64,000 nt of DNA from Malus domestica (Eukaryota > Streptophyta > Magnoliopsida > Rosales > Rosaceae), in the NCBI RefSeq assembly GCF_042453785.1, contig NC_091675.1, positions 6,646,501 to 6,710,500 of the forward strand, given 5' to 3'. A program made the position numbers and the translations under genes. The notes below the pieces were generated by a model that was given only the letters and a program-made list of their open reading frames with translations, was not told the origin of the DNA and searched no databases. Shown here in pieces: positions 11,413-24,514 of this stretch. Position 1 is the first letter of the stretch; each line of letters starts with the position of its first letter.

Positions 11413-14390
11413 TGCGTGTGTGTGCGCGCAACATTATTGGTTAGAGAGAGGAATAGCCGATTGGACCGACTTATTTATTTTAAGTTTCATTTCTATTGGA
11501 CCAGATTCATTAGTTAATTAAGGTGGAAGAAAAGTTAAGAGGAAGTTTGGGAGGAACATATGCCTGCATGCATCATGCATGGCGACCTCATTAAGTTAAT
11601 TAGTGGCTAAAGTTAACGTTGATTCAGCCACGCAAACATGAGATGAGAAAGCACCAGTACAAAAAAAGACAATTACAATCCTCAAACTCGTCATTTTATA
11701 AAGTAATGAAAAAGGGTGATCAATTAAGCTTGCCCATTGTTAAATAAAGATTTAAATGAAAAATATATATATGTTCATATATACTACTACAAAGCCAGGC
11801 ACCGAAAGTAAAGAAACCTAATCATTCATGTACATAGCCACACTTGCTACAGTAGTGTAATCCTCTATTTGTACTCAAACCGAACTAAACTAAGAATCGT
11901 GTTCAAAAGAAGGGATGTTATTCGAACATCAAATCCAGAAAAGTAAGCTCTGTAAAATTTCAATGTGGGGAACAGTGCACTCCAATAATTGAATGTGATG
12001 TACTGATGTGCCATTTCTAGCACCAGCAATAGACATGTTTGTGTTATGCCTTATTAACTACCTGCATCTATCAATGTTGTCGACCCAAAAAAATGAAGAT
12101 CATGATTCGTACAAAGAAAAGAAAACAAGCAATCCAGATCTAATAACTTTCAGTCTCTCATTTCTTCTTGTTTATGGAAATAGTCCGGCCTACATACTAT
12201 GAAGAGAATTAAAAAAATACAGAATAAGAAACCGAAGAAGTGGAATATATATATATATATGTATGTATGTATGTATGTAGTTATGTATGTATATAATATA
12301 TATATGTATGTATGTATGTATGTATGATATATATATGTATGTATATATCTGTGACTGAAGGCACTGGACCCATATAGTGATCCGTGTTGAATTGATGGCT
12401 AAAATTTGACACAAATTTTAAGAGATTGTTCATATTTTATTGCAGGAAATTGTGTAAGTTAATCTGAAAGGCTGACAGAGATAACCTCACCCTCTTATTA
12501 ATTATATGGAGATCGGGGCACTCCCTCTTCAAATTTCCTTGTCATCATGTATATATAGATCTAATTAAAAGACCCCATTAAAGAAATATATTAACCTGAT
12601 TGAATAATTAAATTAACAAAGTGCCTTCACGACCCAAGAACCCTGTCTGCTCATCAAGTTGTTCTTCTTCGGTTTCTTATTCTTTAATTCGGAGAGAGTT
12701 TGAACTGCAAACTCGGCAAAAAAAAGAAAAGAAAAAAAACCCAAGTACAGACCAAAAAAGGAAGAAAAGGTCTGTAATTAGTATACAGACCAGGAAGGAC
12801 TGCAAAGACCCAAGTACGAATCAATTTATGTAATCAAAACACCGTATGTAGTGTATTTGTAATAATAATGGAACCCAATATATGAGTTGTCTGTGTTTAC
12901 ACTTTTTGTAGTCTCGCTATATGCTATACACTAGAGTGTGAGAGGTGAGCTAGTTGAGTTTGTTGTATCTATTGTTAAATGTTGCTTTGAGATCATGAGG
13001 GACTTGTAGTTCGATATCCTTCTTTGTTGTGCCCAAGTAGAAGCGTGACATTTTTATTCCGCGATAAATTATTTTGAGAGTTTTCATTTCTCAGATAATC
13101 TTACATTAATGGATGTATTGGTTTCTATAGTTCTTCTTCCTCTTTTGGAGATACAATATTTAGATTATTATTTTGTATTTTTCAATTTTTTTTGCTTGCA
13201 AGTAGCCCCTTCTCTTGGTACATATCAAATCTTCGTCTGGTTGTAGTTTTTGGATGTCTGCTGTAGTCTATTATTTTGCGCCTTTTAATTGCTTTATGTA
13301 AATCGTGTCACTGTGCTATTGTTCTTGAGAATTTTGCAGCTCAGTCGTTTATGTGAATTAACAGCCACAAATCATTCATGTGTGATCAAATCATACTTAT
13401 TTTTCTTAATGCAAATCATTTGATCTTTGGTGAGTCAGGAAATGTTCATTAGCAAAGGTAATTTTGCAGAACAAGTTGAACCATGCACTTCAATCATGCT
13501 GTTTTTCTTCTAATTAATTAATTAAATTGTTCGTATAAGTAAAAAGGAACCGCTGCATAATCTCATGGTGATTTGTTCTTTTGGGTCGGAGCAGAATCTA
13601 ATGATTCGGTTTATAAGAATCAACGTGAATTTAATTAGGAGAATGAACTGATCTTTCTTAAGCAAAAATTTAACACTTAATTATCTTATCCAAGTTTAAA
13701 GGATTTAAGTGGTCCTTGACCCATAAAATAAATGTTAAAGTGTTTCATGATTTAACCTAAATGATACTCGTATTAAATTTCTAATTAGGATAACCAATTC
13801 ATATAAAAGTATTTAATTAGTCATTCCTACTTGTACAAGATAAAAACAATTAATACGTTGCAGCAACTCAATTTGAATTTTGTTGATAGTGTTTCATTTA
13901 ACCAAGTTTGTAGGGTTTTTGATATATTGACGCTGTGTAGCTGAGGAATAACTCTGTAATTCCGAATTTGTTGGTCGTCCTGATGAATTATAAATAACAC
14001 TTTCACTGGACAAAAAAAATACCTTAAAAACACGTCATAAATTAGATTTGAACGAAAATAAGATAAATGCAACAAACCTTGTAGATGTGTATATATATAT
14101 ATAGTTCAACAAAATTTTCTGTCAAGGTCATCACTGGCCCTATGTACATGGTCCCCACCTTCAACTTCTGCCTGTATAGTTTTGTCACAAGCTATAGTCA
14201 ATCAAGTGTTATTTGTAGGAAAGTGTATTGTCCTCTTCTAATCCAAACCAGTTTTTCTTCATAAAAAGAGCTTTTAATTAAGGGTTAATTCTAATGCCCC
14301 TTGAGCTTCAAATTTTCTCATATGTACCTGATATGAGACTTGAAAGCATATGTGATTATTCCGCGACAATACCACTTTCGAGTCTCAGTG
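11413..14390. other. intergenic
   Basis: AT-rich with short reading frames only. It contains an ATGT/TA microsatellite (about 12245-12352). I find no exon chain or RNA gene I can support. Confidence 0.55.
12245..12352. repeat. (TA)n / (TATG)n microsatellite
   Basis: TA repeats pass into repeated TATG units and back again. Confidence 0.9.
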
Positions 14391-14391
14391 G

Positions 14392-15357
14392 TTGGCCAGT
14401 TTTTTTTTTTTTTCAAAAAGTAACAATTCATTAAGCACAAAGGAGATTAAGCCAACCCAAAGGAAAATAAAATAACTCAAAACACGTTGGGGAAACAAAT
14501 ACATAAAAGCACAGCCTAATTAAATAAATAAAAATTAAAACCCTAATCCCTAATTTCTAACCACAGAGCTCGCCGCCGTCACCGTCATGAAAGTCTTGCC
14601 AGTAACCATCGAGGTAGCAACATTAGAGAGAACGATTGAGTGGTCAATTCGAGCAAGACATCGCATTACAAAAGTAACAAATCTGCAACCAAGGGGACAC
14701 CACACCCAGATTTCGTTACAAAAAACGCAGAACAAAGAGATAATCACCAGATCCAAATCTCATTCACCAATCCCTGCAAATATATACAAACACAGAAACA
14801 CATGGATAGAAGGTGAGGCTAGGGGTATGTAACCCTTACTTTGGCCGAAGCCGCAGAACGTTTGGCCTCAAGGGAATTCCGGCAAGGTGGGAAATGAATC
14901 TAGCAACCATTTTCGACCCGGAGCCGTGCAGCTTTCTCCAGACCTCCGGGAAAAGCATGAAAACAAAAGGCTCGAATGGGTAGATCGGAGCAAAGGATGG
15001 GGTGGGGATGGATTATAAGGAGGGGAGTAGAGGGAAAGAGTGAGGGGAGATGGAAGTTTGGGTTTGAAAAGGGACAGCCAGAGGAAAGGAGAGGGAGGGA
15101 AGTAGGGAAGGGACATGAAGCCCAAATCTGATAAGCTTAGGAAAAATTTGAGACAAAGCTCAAGGAAGATAAAACTCATGGAAAATTGCAAAAAGAGAGA
15201 AGGGGAAAAGGAGGAGGGAAGGAGGAGAAAAATAGAGGTGGGAGGGCGATATAGCTACCGGCACCCAAGCCAAAGGCTAGGGCCGGCGGCAAGGGTATTT
15301 ACAGTTTTAGAAAACCAGAGAGGAAGAGCTCCTGCGGCTAGAGTGTTTGGCCAGTTT
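14392..15357 (-). mobile_element. retroposed non-autonomous element (LINE-derived or retrocopy) with 11-bp target duplication
   Basis: The 11-bp direct repeat TTGGCCAGTTT lies at 14392-14402 and 15347-15357. Just inside the left copy is a run of T (to about 14413), so the element ends in poly(A) on the minus strand. That is the signature of target-primed reverse transcription. The 944-bp body has a GC- and CT-rich 5' part (from about 15346 leftward) and an AT-rich 3' part ending near TTAATGAATTGTTACTTTTT before the poly(A). No reverse transcriptase or endonuclease is present and no long reading frame fits. It could be an internally deleted LINE keeping only its ends, an unusually long SINE-like element, or a retrocopy of a non-coding transcript. 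Confidence 0.75.
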
Positions 15358-18300
15358 AATTTCTGATCCACACTGGGTCTTGCTAAAAAATTATTTTTAA
15401 GATAAAAGTAAGGGTGATCAGCATGGCACAGTGGCAGCTAGCTAGGTTATGCGTATACGTATGAAAGTTTGCAGTGTACGTACTACTAGCACCTTTATTT
15501 TGGGGGGAGGGAGAGAGATGGAGAGATGGGTCTCGCACAGGAATGCATGAAGCTTAAAAAGAAGAAGAAACAAAAGTACTACGACCCAACATAACATGCA
15601 TGAGTACCTAGTAGGCCAAGAGTGAGTAAGTATCAAAGTAGAAAATGATTTTACACACTTTTTTCTTTTCCATTTGCACGTCCTGGTTATTTTTGTTTAT
15701 TTTCTTTCATATGACGGTCAGAAATAAAAATATAATGTACATGTGAAGAAAAAGTTGAAATCATTTTTTCTAAAAGTAAGCATTATATTTTGATGTTTTA
15801 GATTAAACCAATACTAAATACTAATATGAGAATAGATTTGCTCATTATGGATGAGCATTATGACCACATTATATTTGGTTTTAATTTAGTGTACATTTGA
15901 TAATTATTCGTTTTTTGTTTTCACGTTGTGTGTTAGTAATAAAGTGGAAACACATAGAGAAAATAAGGGATGAAGGTTAATAGGATAGATGGAGAAGAAA
16001 TGTACGAGGAAAGACACAAAATATAAATTAAAAATCAAACTTTTAAGTTGTTTTTACTGTCAATACTTTGTTTTCTTTCATTCATCCTAATATCTTCAAC
16101 ATCTGTTTCACCAGCTTCTTCATCTATCATTTCTCCTATGTGTTTCCCCTTGTCTCAACTACAAAAGTGGAAATTAATCAAGAACCAAAATTTTGAGATT
16201 TATGTTGCGTGTACAAATATTGCAAATCGTGGTACTATGTGGATGTTTTCTTTGTTGTCAAAATAACATGTTGCATTCCATGTCCAATCTGTCAACACCT
16301 CTTTTTAGTTTTTATCGTCTCATATTCATAAGAGCGCCTAAGGTACGGAATTAATAATAACAGTTTCCTGAAGTTTGGGGTGATGGCTGATCATCTATTT
16401 CCTGACATTTAGACCCTGAATCTGATACTCACGTTTATTAGTCGTAGAATTAAATTCCTTGATCCGGATCATCAGTTTATGAACTAAACGACTTCATTTT
16501 CTTCCTAATTAATGGACCATTAATTCTCTAAGAGCCCTAATGCTTAACACCTTTAGGTGAAGGGATTCTAAAACTAGGTTTTTTTTTGGGAAAATAATAA
16601 CAGTGTACACTATGACTATATGCACGGTAATTTTTGAATAAGAAATGAGAAAAATAAACAACTGGACTTGAAAAGTATGAAATGATTCCTTGTTAGTTAA
16701 ATTTCACTTTTTCTCTCTCAATATTTTCCAGTATTTGTAGTAAATTTGGCCTTCTTGTCGTTTTAAACTGCTCAGTCCTCCGGAGCCTTGAGTTTTGCCC
16801 CTTTTTTCTTCGTGTGCAGGTTAAGGGCAATCACATAATTGCTGTATAGTTTTTAGGGTTAATTGGTGGTGCTTTACGTGGAGGCCCGAGCGTCGGTGAT
16901 GTTGGTCCTGGTAGACTGGTGCTGCTCTCTTTCTTAATGGGTTGGTCATGTGGGAGAAATATATAATATCGATGTAATTGAGCCACTTTGGCAGATGTGG
17001 AGGATAAGGAAATCTAATAGTGGCAGGGATATAAATCACAAAGAAGAAAAAAGGTGGGGTTTGGAAATGTACCTTTTTTTAATTATTGTTTTAGGAGAAA
17101 AAGAAACTTTGGATGTGAAGCAGATTCTGTTATTGTCAAAGAGTAACCTAGGAACTTTAATAATTAATTAGTACTTTTTTTTAATCATCATGATCAAATA
17201 ATGGACGCCGAGTTTATTTTTGACACACTGAAAAATTTATTCTGTTTAAGATCCGTAAGTTGAATATGCGTAGTTTGTTTCTTTTGTGACCTCGTAATTT
17301 TCTAATTTTAGGACAAAAATAAAAGGTATCTTACTTTTTTTTAAGTCTTTTTCGATGCTTTTGAATCATCTTAGTTGTCAATTTAACAATCCTATCATGT
17401 ATACTAGCATATGGGCACACACAAAGTGTGTGAGAAAATTTTTTATTTTTGTTTTTGAAATAGAAGGAGAGAGGAAGATAATGATAGAGAATGTGGGAGT
17501 GGGAAGCTTTTTTTTTTTTTTTTTTTTTTAATTAGAGATATGTTAGGATTACATGTAGGTGAGCCTTTGAAGAAAAAAAAACAACAAAATTTGGTTATGT
17601 GAAATTACATTTCTACCCCATATTTCTTATTCATGTTCTGTTTTAATTACAGGGTTAAACTGGTAATTTCATAGGGTTTTGGTTGACAATGAGTGTTTTA
17701 TTAATTAGTAGAGATGATTTGTGTCCTATTCATAGTGTTAATCTTTCACTTAATTATGTTCCAAACGAGATCATTTTTTAGCTGAAGAGGTTTTCTTTAG
17801 GATGAGTTTAAAGTTGAGCTTTTTTTAAATTAAAAAAAAAACTAATGAAAATGACTTGAAAATTTTGAGTTTTAACGATAAGGACAAAATAAAGAGTAAA
17901 GTGAATAGTACCAGGATTGACTTTTTAGTGTAAAAATAAAATTTTTAATCGACAATCTTTCTTAATATTTTTTTTTCCTATTTGTTTTTTAGTTGTAGTT
18001 GCTCTCTCACTCTATGGAAGAGAGCTTCCAATTCGCAGTTGTGGTCATTGTCTTGCTTTGTCGAGAAGAGTTTTTGTGGTTGTGGTCATGGTCATGGATT
18101 CAAATTCTAGAGCGGGGATTGTTGTTTAGATGTGTGTGTTGTGGTTTGTGCGCTTGGCAAAAAATTATAAGAATGAAACTTTGAGGTTTGTTGGAGATGA
18201 CTCATAACAGTTTTTTTTTTTGCCAACGATTGCAAATCATCAAAGATTGCGGTATTTTCCTCGTGGAGCCTTTAAGATAGATCTCAGGCTTGCAATATTT

Positions 18301-19390
18301 TAGTTCTCATGACTGGGGTTTGGGGTTTAAGACTAAGGGTCATCCATAGTTGAAGAATTGTATTGTATTGATGTGTTTGTAATTGTAAGGTTGTGATGTT
18401 CTTTTGACATATGTTCTCTTGAATAATTCTAAGATTAACATGTCTGCCATATGTATATATTTGAACTGTTTTAATGGAATTTTTTTTGCTAAAAAAAATA
18501 TTTGATTACAAAATTAAACTCAAAATTTGTCCATCTTCAAGGTATTCTCAACAATTGTTCGTTCTATTGTTATGATGGAGAGTGTATGCACAAAAACGAT
18601 CACTAAATCGTTAGATTTGATTTGATCACTAAATTGTTACATCGATTCAGGGGTAGAGTTTGAATCCTAAACCGAATCAACACGACCACCCTTTTTATAT
18701 GGACCAAAAACCAAAAAGGAAAAGGAAAATTACGGCCAAATTTTGATTTGGTTTTTGTAATTGACCAATGTTTTACTTTTGGACACAATATTTTCGAATA
18801 TTAAATTTTACTTTTAGTTTTATGAATGCTGCAATTCAAGGATGATAACTTAATTTCATCAATTTGTAACGCATATAACACATAAGTTGCATATGTAAGC
18901 GTATAATTGACTCTTAAGAAGTGTAAAACACGTCCCCAAGCCCCACATTGCCTTAAAGTGCTAATATCGTCAACAAAACATTGAAAGAAATAAGTGTCTG
19001 TCCTTATATTGCAACAACTACTAAACTACATGACGATTGGATTACGATAATTCAAACCACAAAAATCGTAGTGGAACTTTTGCCCCAAGTACACGAACAG
19101 AATGATATAATTTGACCAAAAATCCTTTATGTACCCTAATAGTAGTGACTAGTGATATTTTTGTCCCACGAGATACAATATTAATTATTTTAATTTTCAC
19201 ATTGAAACATGATTTTCCCACGATTTTTTTTTTATCTATGTACACCCTTATTTAGTTTTATTCTTCATTGTCTTTTAATTTATTTCATTTAAAAATAGAG
19301 ATAAGCATAATAAGAAAATGAACACGTTTTATTATGTTGTGGCTCGTATATTAAATAATTAGAGCAATGCTTAGGGACTTAGTCAAAAGT
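15358..19390. other. intergenic
   Basis: AT-rich DNA with one truncated MITE (17841-17955) and homopolymer T runs near 17510. Short reading frames show no family resemblance. I see no gene. Confidence 0.55.
17841..17955 (+). mobile_element. MITE, family A, copy 2 (truncated)
   Basis: It matches the left two-thirds of the 24361-24514 copy, including ACTAATGAAAATGACTTGAA and GAATAGTACCAGGATTGACT. The right end is lost. Confidence 0.7.
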
Positions 19391-19989
19391 GGGAAGTCTT
19401 TAGACCATCATCAACCTCATGGACTAAAAGCTAAATTGTTTAGCCCAGAAAATTTAGCTTTTAGCCCAGAAACAGTTTTTCTGCTCCAACCCTTCTGGCT
19501 TGAAATTTTAGCCTGAAATTATTAAAGAATGAACTTAGGCTAATTTTTTTTCTTAAATTACTTTTAAAAAAATTATGTAGACTATCGTAAATTAATTTTA
19601 TGAACATTTTAATCTAAAAATATTTAAATTTCGATAAATATTAAAAAATCACTAAATCGATACATGAAACACTATGGAAGAATATGAAAATCATGATAGA
19701 GATGTATAAACACAAAACACACAAGACACAAGACACACATAACACATGTGAAGCACATACAAAACACATGTGAAGCACGTACACATGTGAAGGACATACA
19801 AAACTTTCAACTTTCACCAATTATTTAACTTTCACCAATCTTTCAACATTCATTAATCATCCTCTATATATACACATGTTGAATATCAGTTGATCACACA
19901 ATCTTTCAACCTTCAATTATCCTCTATATTCACCAATCTTTCAACTTTCAAAGTGTTTTTGTTTCCTAAAAACCCTAAATATCTCATCA

Positions 19990-21270
19990 ATGGGTGATAG
20001 AATAAGGCGTAGCAGGGTAATGCAGATGACACAATACCAAACAAGCCTTGACATTGAGGATACAGAAATGATCAACGCAGAAGCTGAACTTGAAAACTTC
20101 TTATGCAATATGAGCATCATGCCGAATGTAGCTATCTTGGTTCTATCACAGGGCATTCATTTGTGCGGTTTAATAGAGAATAGTGTCATGACTGAATGAT
20201 GAAAGATTATTTCATCGAGCATCCGAGATTTCCTGATCATGATTTTCGGAGGCGGTTTTGGATGAGGATAGAGCTTTTTGATAGCATATTGAACGCAGTT
20301 GTCAATCATGACCACTACTTTGCAAGGAAGATAGATGTCGTCAACCGACAAAGTCTATCATCTCATTAGAAGCTCAAATCTGTATTTCAGATGCTAGCTA
20401 ATGGCTGCTCTGCAGACTCAACTGACGAGTATTGCCGACTTGGGAGACTACTGCTATTAGGAACATGAAACGCTTATGTCAGGCAATTCAAGCCATATAT
20501 GGAGCCACATACCTCCACAAGCCAAATCATGAAGACTTGAAGAGGCTTCTACGCAAGGCAGACAAAAAAGGCTTCCCTGGCATGATAGGAAGTCTTAACT
20601 GTATCCATTGGGAGTGGAAGAATTATCCTATTGCTTGGGCTGGCTAATTCAACCGTCATAACAAGCTAACTATCGTGCTCGATGCTGTGGCGTCTTACGA
20701 CACATGATTTCACATGCATTATTCGGCACTCTTGGATCAAATAACGATATCGACGTTCATTGGTCTTCACCTCTATTCAATGATGTTGTCAATTGATGGG
20801 CACCAAAATTTCGGTACAAGGTAAATGGTAATAGGTATGAGGTAGGTTACTACCTGACTAATGGTCTTTATCCTAGTTGGTCTACTTTTGTCAAAAGTTT
20901 TTCTCATCCGATAGTGCAAAGAAAAAATTATTTTCGCAGAGGCAAGAGACTTACATGAAGGATATGGACAGAGCGTTCGGGATCCTACATGCTTGATGGG
21001 CCATTATTAGAGGGCATGCACGACTTTGGCATACCGAAGACCTCCATTCAATCATGATGACGTGCATAATTTTGCATAACATGATTGTGAAAGATGAGTA
21101 CATCGAAATTGAAGAAGATTCAGATGAAGATGTGGTTGATGACCAACCAACACATGCAAGAGCTATTGCAAGAGATGTTGAATATCTCGCTGCAACCACA
21201 TATGAGACCTGACAAGATAGGGTCACGTTGAGTGAGTATATAAGACATTTAAATAGAATTCAAGCTCCTT
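19990..21270 (+). pseudogene. PIF/Harbinger transposase relic
   Basis: Reading plus, family-like stretches lie in several frames: FIEHPRFPDHDFRRRFWM-like sequence near 20207-20260, and the best block at 20432-20647 with LKRLLRKADKKGFPGMIGS followed by LNCIHWEWKN. A downstream LDAVASYDT (about 20670) is the region of the second catalytic acid. The usual plant form is SLDCMHW, so the first catalytic Asp reads Asn here. In-frame stops follow AWAG (20645), the DAVASYDT block and several later positions, and at least one frameshift separates the N-terminal part from the 20432 block. The gene cannot make an active transposase. The reading frame beginning at 19990 may be its N-terminus. Confidence 0.75.
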
Positions 21271-21781
21271 AAGGTCATGACACACTCCACAAGGATTTGG
21301 TTGAGCATGTATGGCGCCGAGAAGGTGAACGTTGATGATGTTGGTTTAGCATTTATGTAATAATTTTAAGTGTACTATGTTGGTATTTTCTAGTAATAAA
21401 TTTAAGTGTCTTCTTGTGCAAAGTATTTTGTGTAGTACATTAGATAAATTATTGAATGGAGATTGAATTATTGAAGACATCTATTCTACATCAAAGTGTG
21501 GAATAATAAGTACAATAATTATAGAACGCATCTAGATTTATAGAAACAATAATGAATAAGCCATAAATTTAATACACACGACAATTAATAAAGTACATAA
21601 ACTTAATACAAACAACAATTAATAAACCATATAAACTTAATACAATCGATAATTCATACACTACATAAACTTAATAATGATATCCACCATCTTGAATTGG
21701 TGGTGGACTTATGATATAGGGTTGAGATGATTCATCATCTTAAAATATACTCCTTGTGGCATACTTTCGCAAAATTTTCTT

Positions 21782-22629
21782 TTACTTACCACGTAAGAAC
21801 TTCTTCCTCTCTGGAGTGTATTTGTTGAGGTCTTCCATCATGAAATTAATTTCAAACCTATCTTGCTCCCTATCCTCTTCTTCCTTCTTTTGCAAACGCA
21901 TTCGGGCTGCTTCTTCTTGGCGAGCGCTATGGGTTTTGCTCAATCTTGCAATTCCGGTATCAATGTGTCCACTCATTGAATTTTGGGACTTCCCTTTTCT
22001 CTTTGCTTCCTTTTGCTTATCTCTTCCCAGAGGCCTTGCAAAAGGAGTTGGGGTCATTTCATCGACACCTTCATTGACACCTTCATCTCCGACATTTGTC
22101 GGTGCAGCTTCATGTTGAAATAATCTTCCCCATTGTTGGTCCGCATCGATTCCCCACCTCGGACAATCTTTAATGACGTCCCAAGCATGTTTCAACTTAA
22201 AAACTTAATTTTTTGGTGTTACTCTTGTCTTGTAAATTTCCATTGCTTTGTCACCCTATGCAAAAAATACATAAAAATAATTAGTTGCAAAATAATATTA
22301 TGTACATGATAAATAAAATATCAAGAAAAAAACTCATAACTTTTGCGGCGCTCTTTCCATTAGCCATGCCAACCACGACTCTCTCCAAGCTTCCCTTTCC
22401 ATAAAGTGCATGTTTTGTTGATAGTCTTCCACCGATCGTAAACACCATCACTGTCCCTCCCGCTGTCGTTGCAGTTTTCATGAAACTTTTCAATGATTTT
22501 ATCCCACAAAACCTTTTTATTTTGATTCGTGTCAACTGCACCATATTCGCTAACAAAAACCCATGCTAAGCATAAAGTAACATCTTCCTCACAGGTCTAA
22601 TTACGAACTATAATATGCTTTCTTGCCAT
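21782..22629 (-). pseudogene. PIF/Harbinger ORF1 (Myb/SANT-like) relic
   Basis: Read on minus, a start MARKHIIVRN near 22629 leads into a trihelix/SANT-like first part (WDKIIEKF, VYDRWKTINKTCTLWKG). An intron or broken stretch follows, then a second part at 22195-21782 with HAWDVIKDCPRWG, RPLGRDKQKEAKRKG and a glutamate-rich coiled-coil tail ending near LRGK. This is the layout of plant Harbinger ORF1 proteins, which help the transposase enter the nucleus and bind ends. A stop follows MARKHIIVRN almost at once and another interrupts the first part after GWHG, so it is broken. Confidence 0.7.
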
Positions 22630-23123
22630 GTTGAACAATTTGGAAATGGTAGAAAGAAAAATTGGAAGAATTGAGTTTTGTGTGGATGTTTGAATAAATA
22701 CATAGGTATTTATACAGTTTTTTTGATGAATTTTGAGTTAAATAATTTTTTTTAATTATTTTAGCCTTTGGATTTAAATTTGGGCTGTTAGATCTTTTTT
22801 TTTTACCGTTGGATTTGATTATATTCGATTTCAGCTGTTGGATTCAATGTATTTTAAAATTACATTTAAAAACAAAACAAAATTTGAATCTGAACCGTTG
22901 GATCAACCAACGATCCATAAAGCCCAGCGGTAGGATGCAGAAAAAAGTTGTTGGGCTCTAGTTGGTGGCGGACAGTGGCCCTGATAGTGGGCCCCTATCG
23001 GGCGCTGAAGCCAAACAGCTCGCGTGGGGCGAGTGCACGAGTGAACGGGCTGAGACTAGGCTCCCTTTGGGCGAGTCCACGCGTTTGTGGGCTATTTCTG
23101 GGGGGGGGGGGGTATTTGGCCTT

Positions 23124-23840
23124 GGTTTGAGGCCATCTCCAATCGAAGGGTCCAGAGAGTCAGATGACCGAAAATAGCCTGAAAACCGTCTTCAACCGAG
23201 GGCTAGGCCAGAGGGTTGTGGAATTTGAGAAGGCCCCATGGAATCAGAAAGGGCTAGAGGGCTGGCCACTTCCAGCCAGCCATAATTTTTTTAAATGTGT
23301 TGCATTTCCTGTCGGTTATAACCGACAGGAATTCTTAAGAAAAAATTCAAATGCAACGGCTAGTCAGTTAGCCATTGCATTTGAATTTTTTTTTTTACAG
23401 TTTTATTATTATTTTTTATTTACAATTTTTTTCATATAACTTCTATTTTTTCCTATAACTTTTATTTTACAAAATTTGTTTCATATTTTTTTTAAATTCT
23501 ATTTTTTTCCTATAACTTCTATTTCACAAAATTTGTTTCATTTTATTTTAAATTCTTTTTTTTCCTATAACTTCTATTTCACAAAATTTGTTTCATATTT
23601 TTTTCCTATAACTTCCTAAGCCATTATACAACATTAAATTAAATTAAGTAACATGAAACAACATTAAACAATATGAAATAACATTAAATAACATTAACCA
23701 ACATACAAATTATACAACATAAAAAAACATTTAACAACATTTAAATAATAAATTATGTTTGGCCTTATGGCCCTCGGTTGGAGACGGTTTTTTGTGACAG
23801 GGCTAAAACAAGCCATCTGGCCCTCGGTTGGAGACGGAGG
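23124..23840. mobile_element. MITE-like element with hairpin interior
   Basis: The left end GGCCATCTCCAATCGAAGGG is an imperfect inverted match to CCCTCGGTTGGAGACGG, which occurs twice on the right (about 23772-23788 and 23824-23840). The interior is AT-rich with repeated CCTATAACTTCTATTTCACA units (23435-23620) and two strong hairpins (23306-23391). It has no coding capacity. The ends resemble Harbinger- or hAT-type MITE ends, but without a clear target duplication I leave the superfamily open. Confidence 0.5.
23306..23391. repeat. two adjacent hairpins
   Basis: First, a perfect 26-bp palindrome at 23306-23331 centred on GGTTATAACC. Second, arms at 23340-23362 and 23369-23391 pair over 23 bp with one mismatch around a 6-base loop (GTCAGT). 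Confidence 0.85.
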
Positions 23841-24360
23841 CAAATATGACCATGTACTGTTCATTAAAATATTAATATCTTTGAGGATCTTGGAGGGCCG
23901 GAGGGCTAAAACGATTTGGCTTGGGCTGGGTTGGGTTTGGGGTGGGGGGGGTGAATAAGTGGAGTAATTTGGCAAATAGCCCAGGGTTGGGTGTGGTCTT
24001 ATGGACTTTATGCCACCTAATTGTTTAACGTTAATTTTCATATTAATATTATAAAAACATGAGATAATAGAGAGTCCACTAAGACTTCTACTTTTGAGAG
24101 TCTCCTTAGACCATCTCCAAGGGATAATCCTAATTGGAATATCACACAATCAAATTTGAAGGTGGAAAGAAACTTCAACCGACATGTCAATTCTACTTGG
24201 ATTTACATATGAGTCTTGCTGTCAAATTTGACATATAAAAAAGGTGTTGTGTCCTACAAATATCATTTATATAAAAATATATATAATTTTGTGAAAGAAA
24301 ATATCTGACGTTGCGACACAGGGTTCCTTTTATAGCCGTCGGGAAATACAAAATTCCTAA

Positions 24361-24514
24361 AGGAAAACTAATGAAAAAGACTTGAAAATTTTGAGTTTTA
24401 ACGATAAGGAAAAAATAAAGGGTATATTGAATAGTACTAGATTTGACTTTTTAATGTAAAAATTTGATTTTTCATTAAAGTGAACAGTATTACGGATTTT
24501 TTGTTAAAACTCTC
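24361..24514 (+). mobile_element. MITE, family A, copy 3
   Basis: 154 bp flanked by a perfect 9-bp direct repeat, AATTCCTAA (24352-24360 and 24515-24523). The 9-bp target site supports a Mutator-like non-autonomous element. Its sequence matches copies 1, 2 and 4 in this window. Confidence 0.8.

Larger units (their letters stand above)
19400..23120. mobile_element. decayed PIF/Harbinger DNA transposon
   Basis: It holds both genes expected of a plant PIF/Harbinger element, diverging from opposite ends: a DDE transposase relic on plus and a Myb/SANT-like ORF1 relic on minus. The left edge is near TTAGACCATCATCAACC (about 19402), where TTA would fit the 3-bp target preference of the superfamily. 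I could not find a clean matching right terminus, so the right limit is approximate and other MITEs may be nested there. Confidence 0.65.

Noticed and set aside
11166-11521. Frames rich in His-Thr, Ile-Tyr and Cys-Val
   Set aside because: They come only from CA/TA/GT repeats.
14587-15366. Short frames within the retroposed element
   Set aside because: None matches a known protein and they lie in a poly(A)-tailed repeat; not called as genes.
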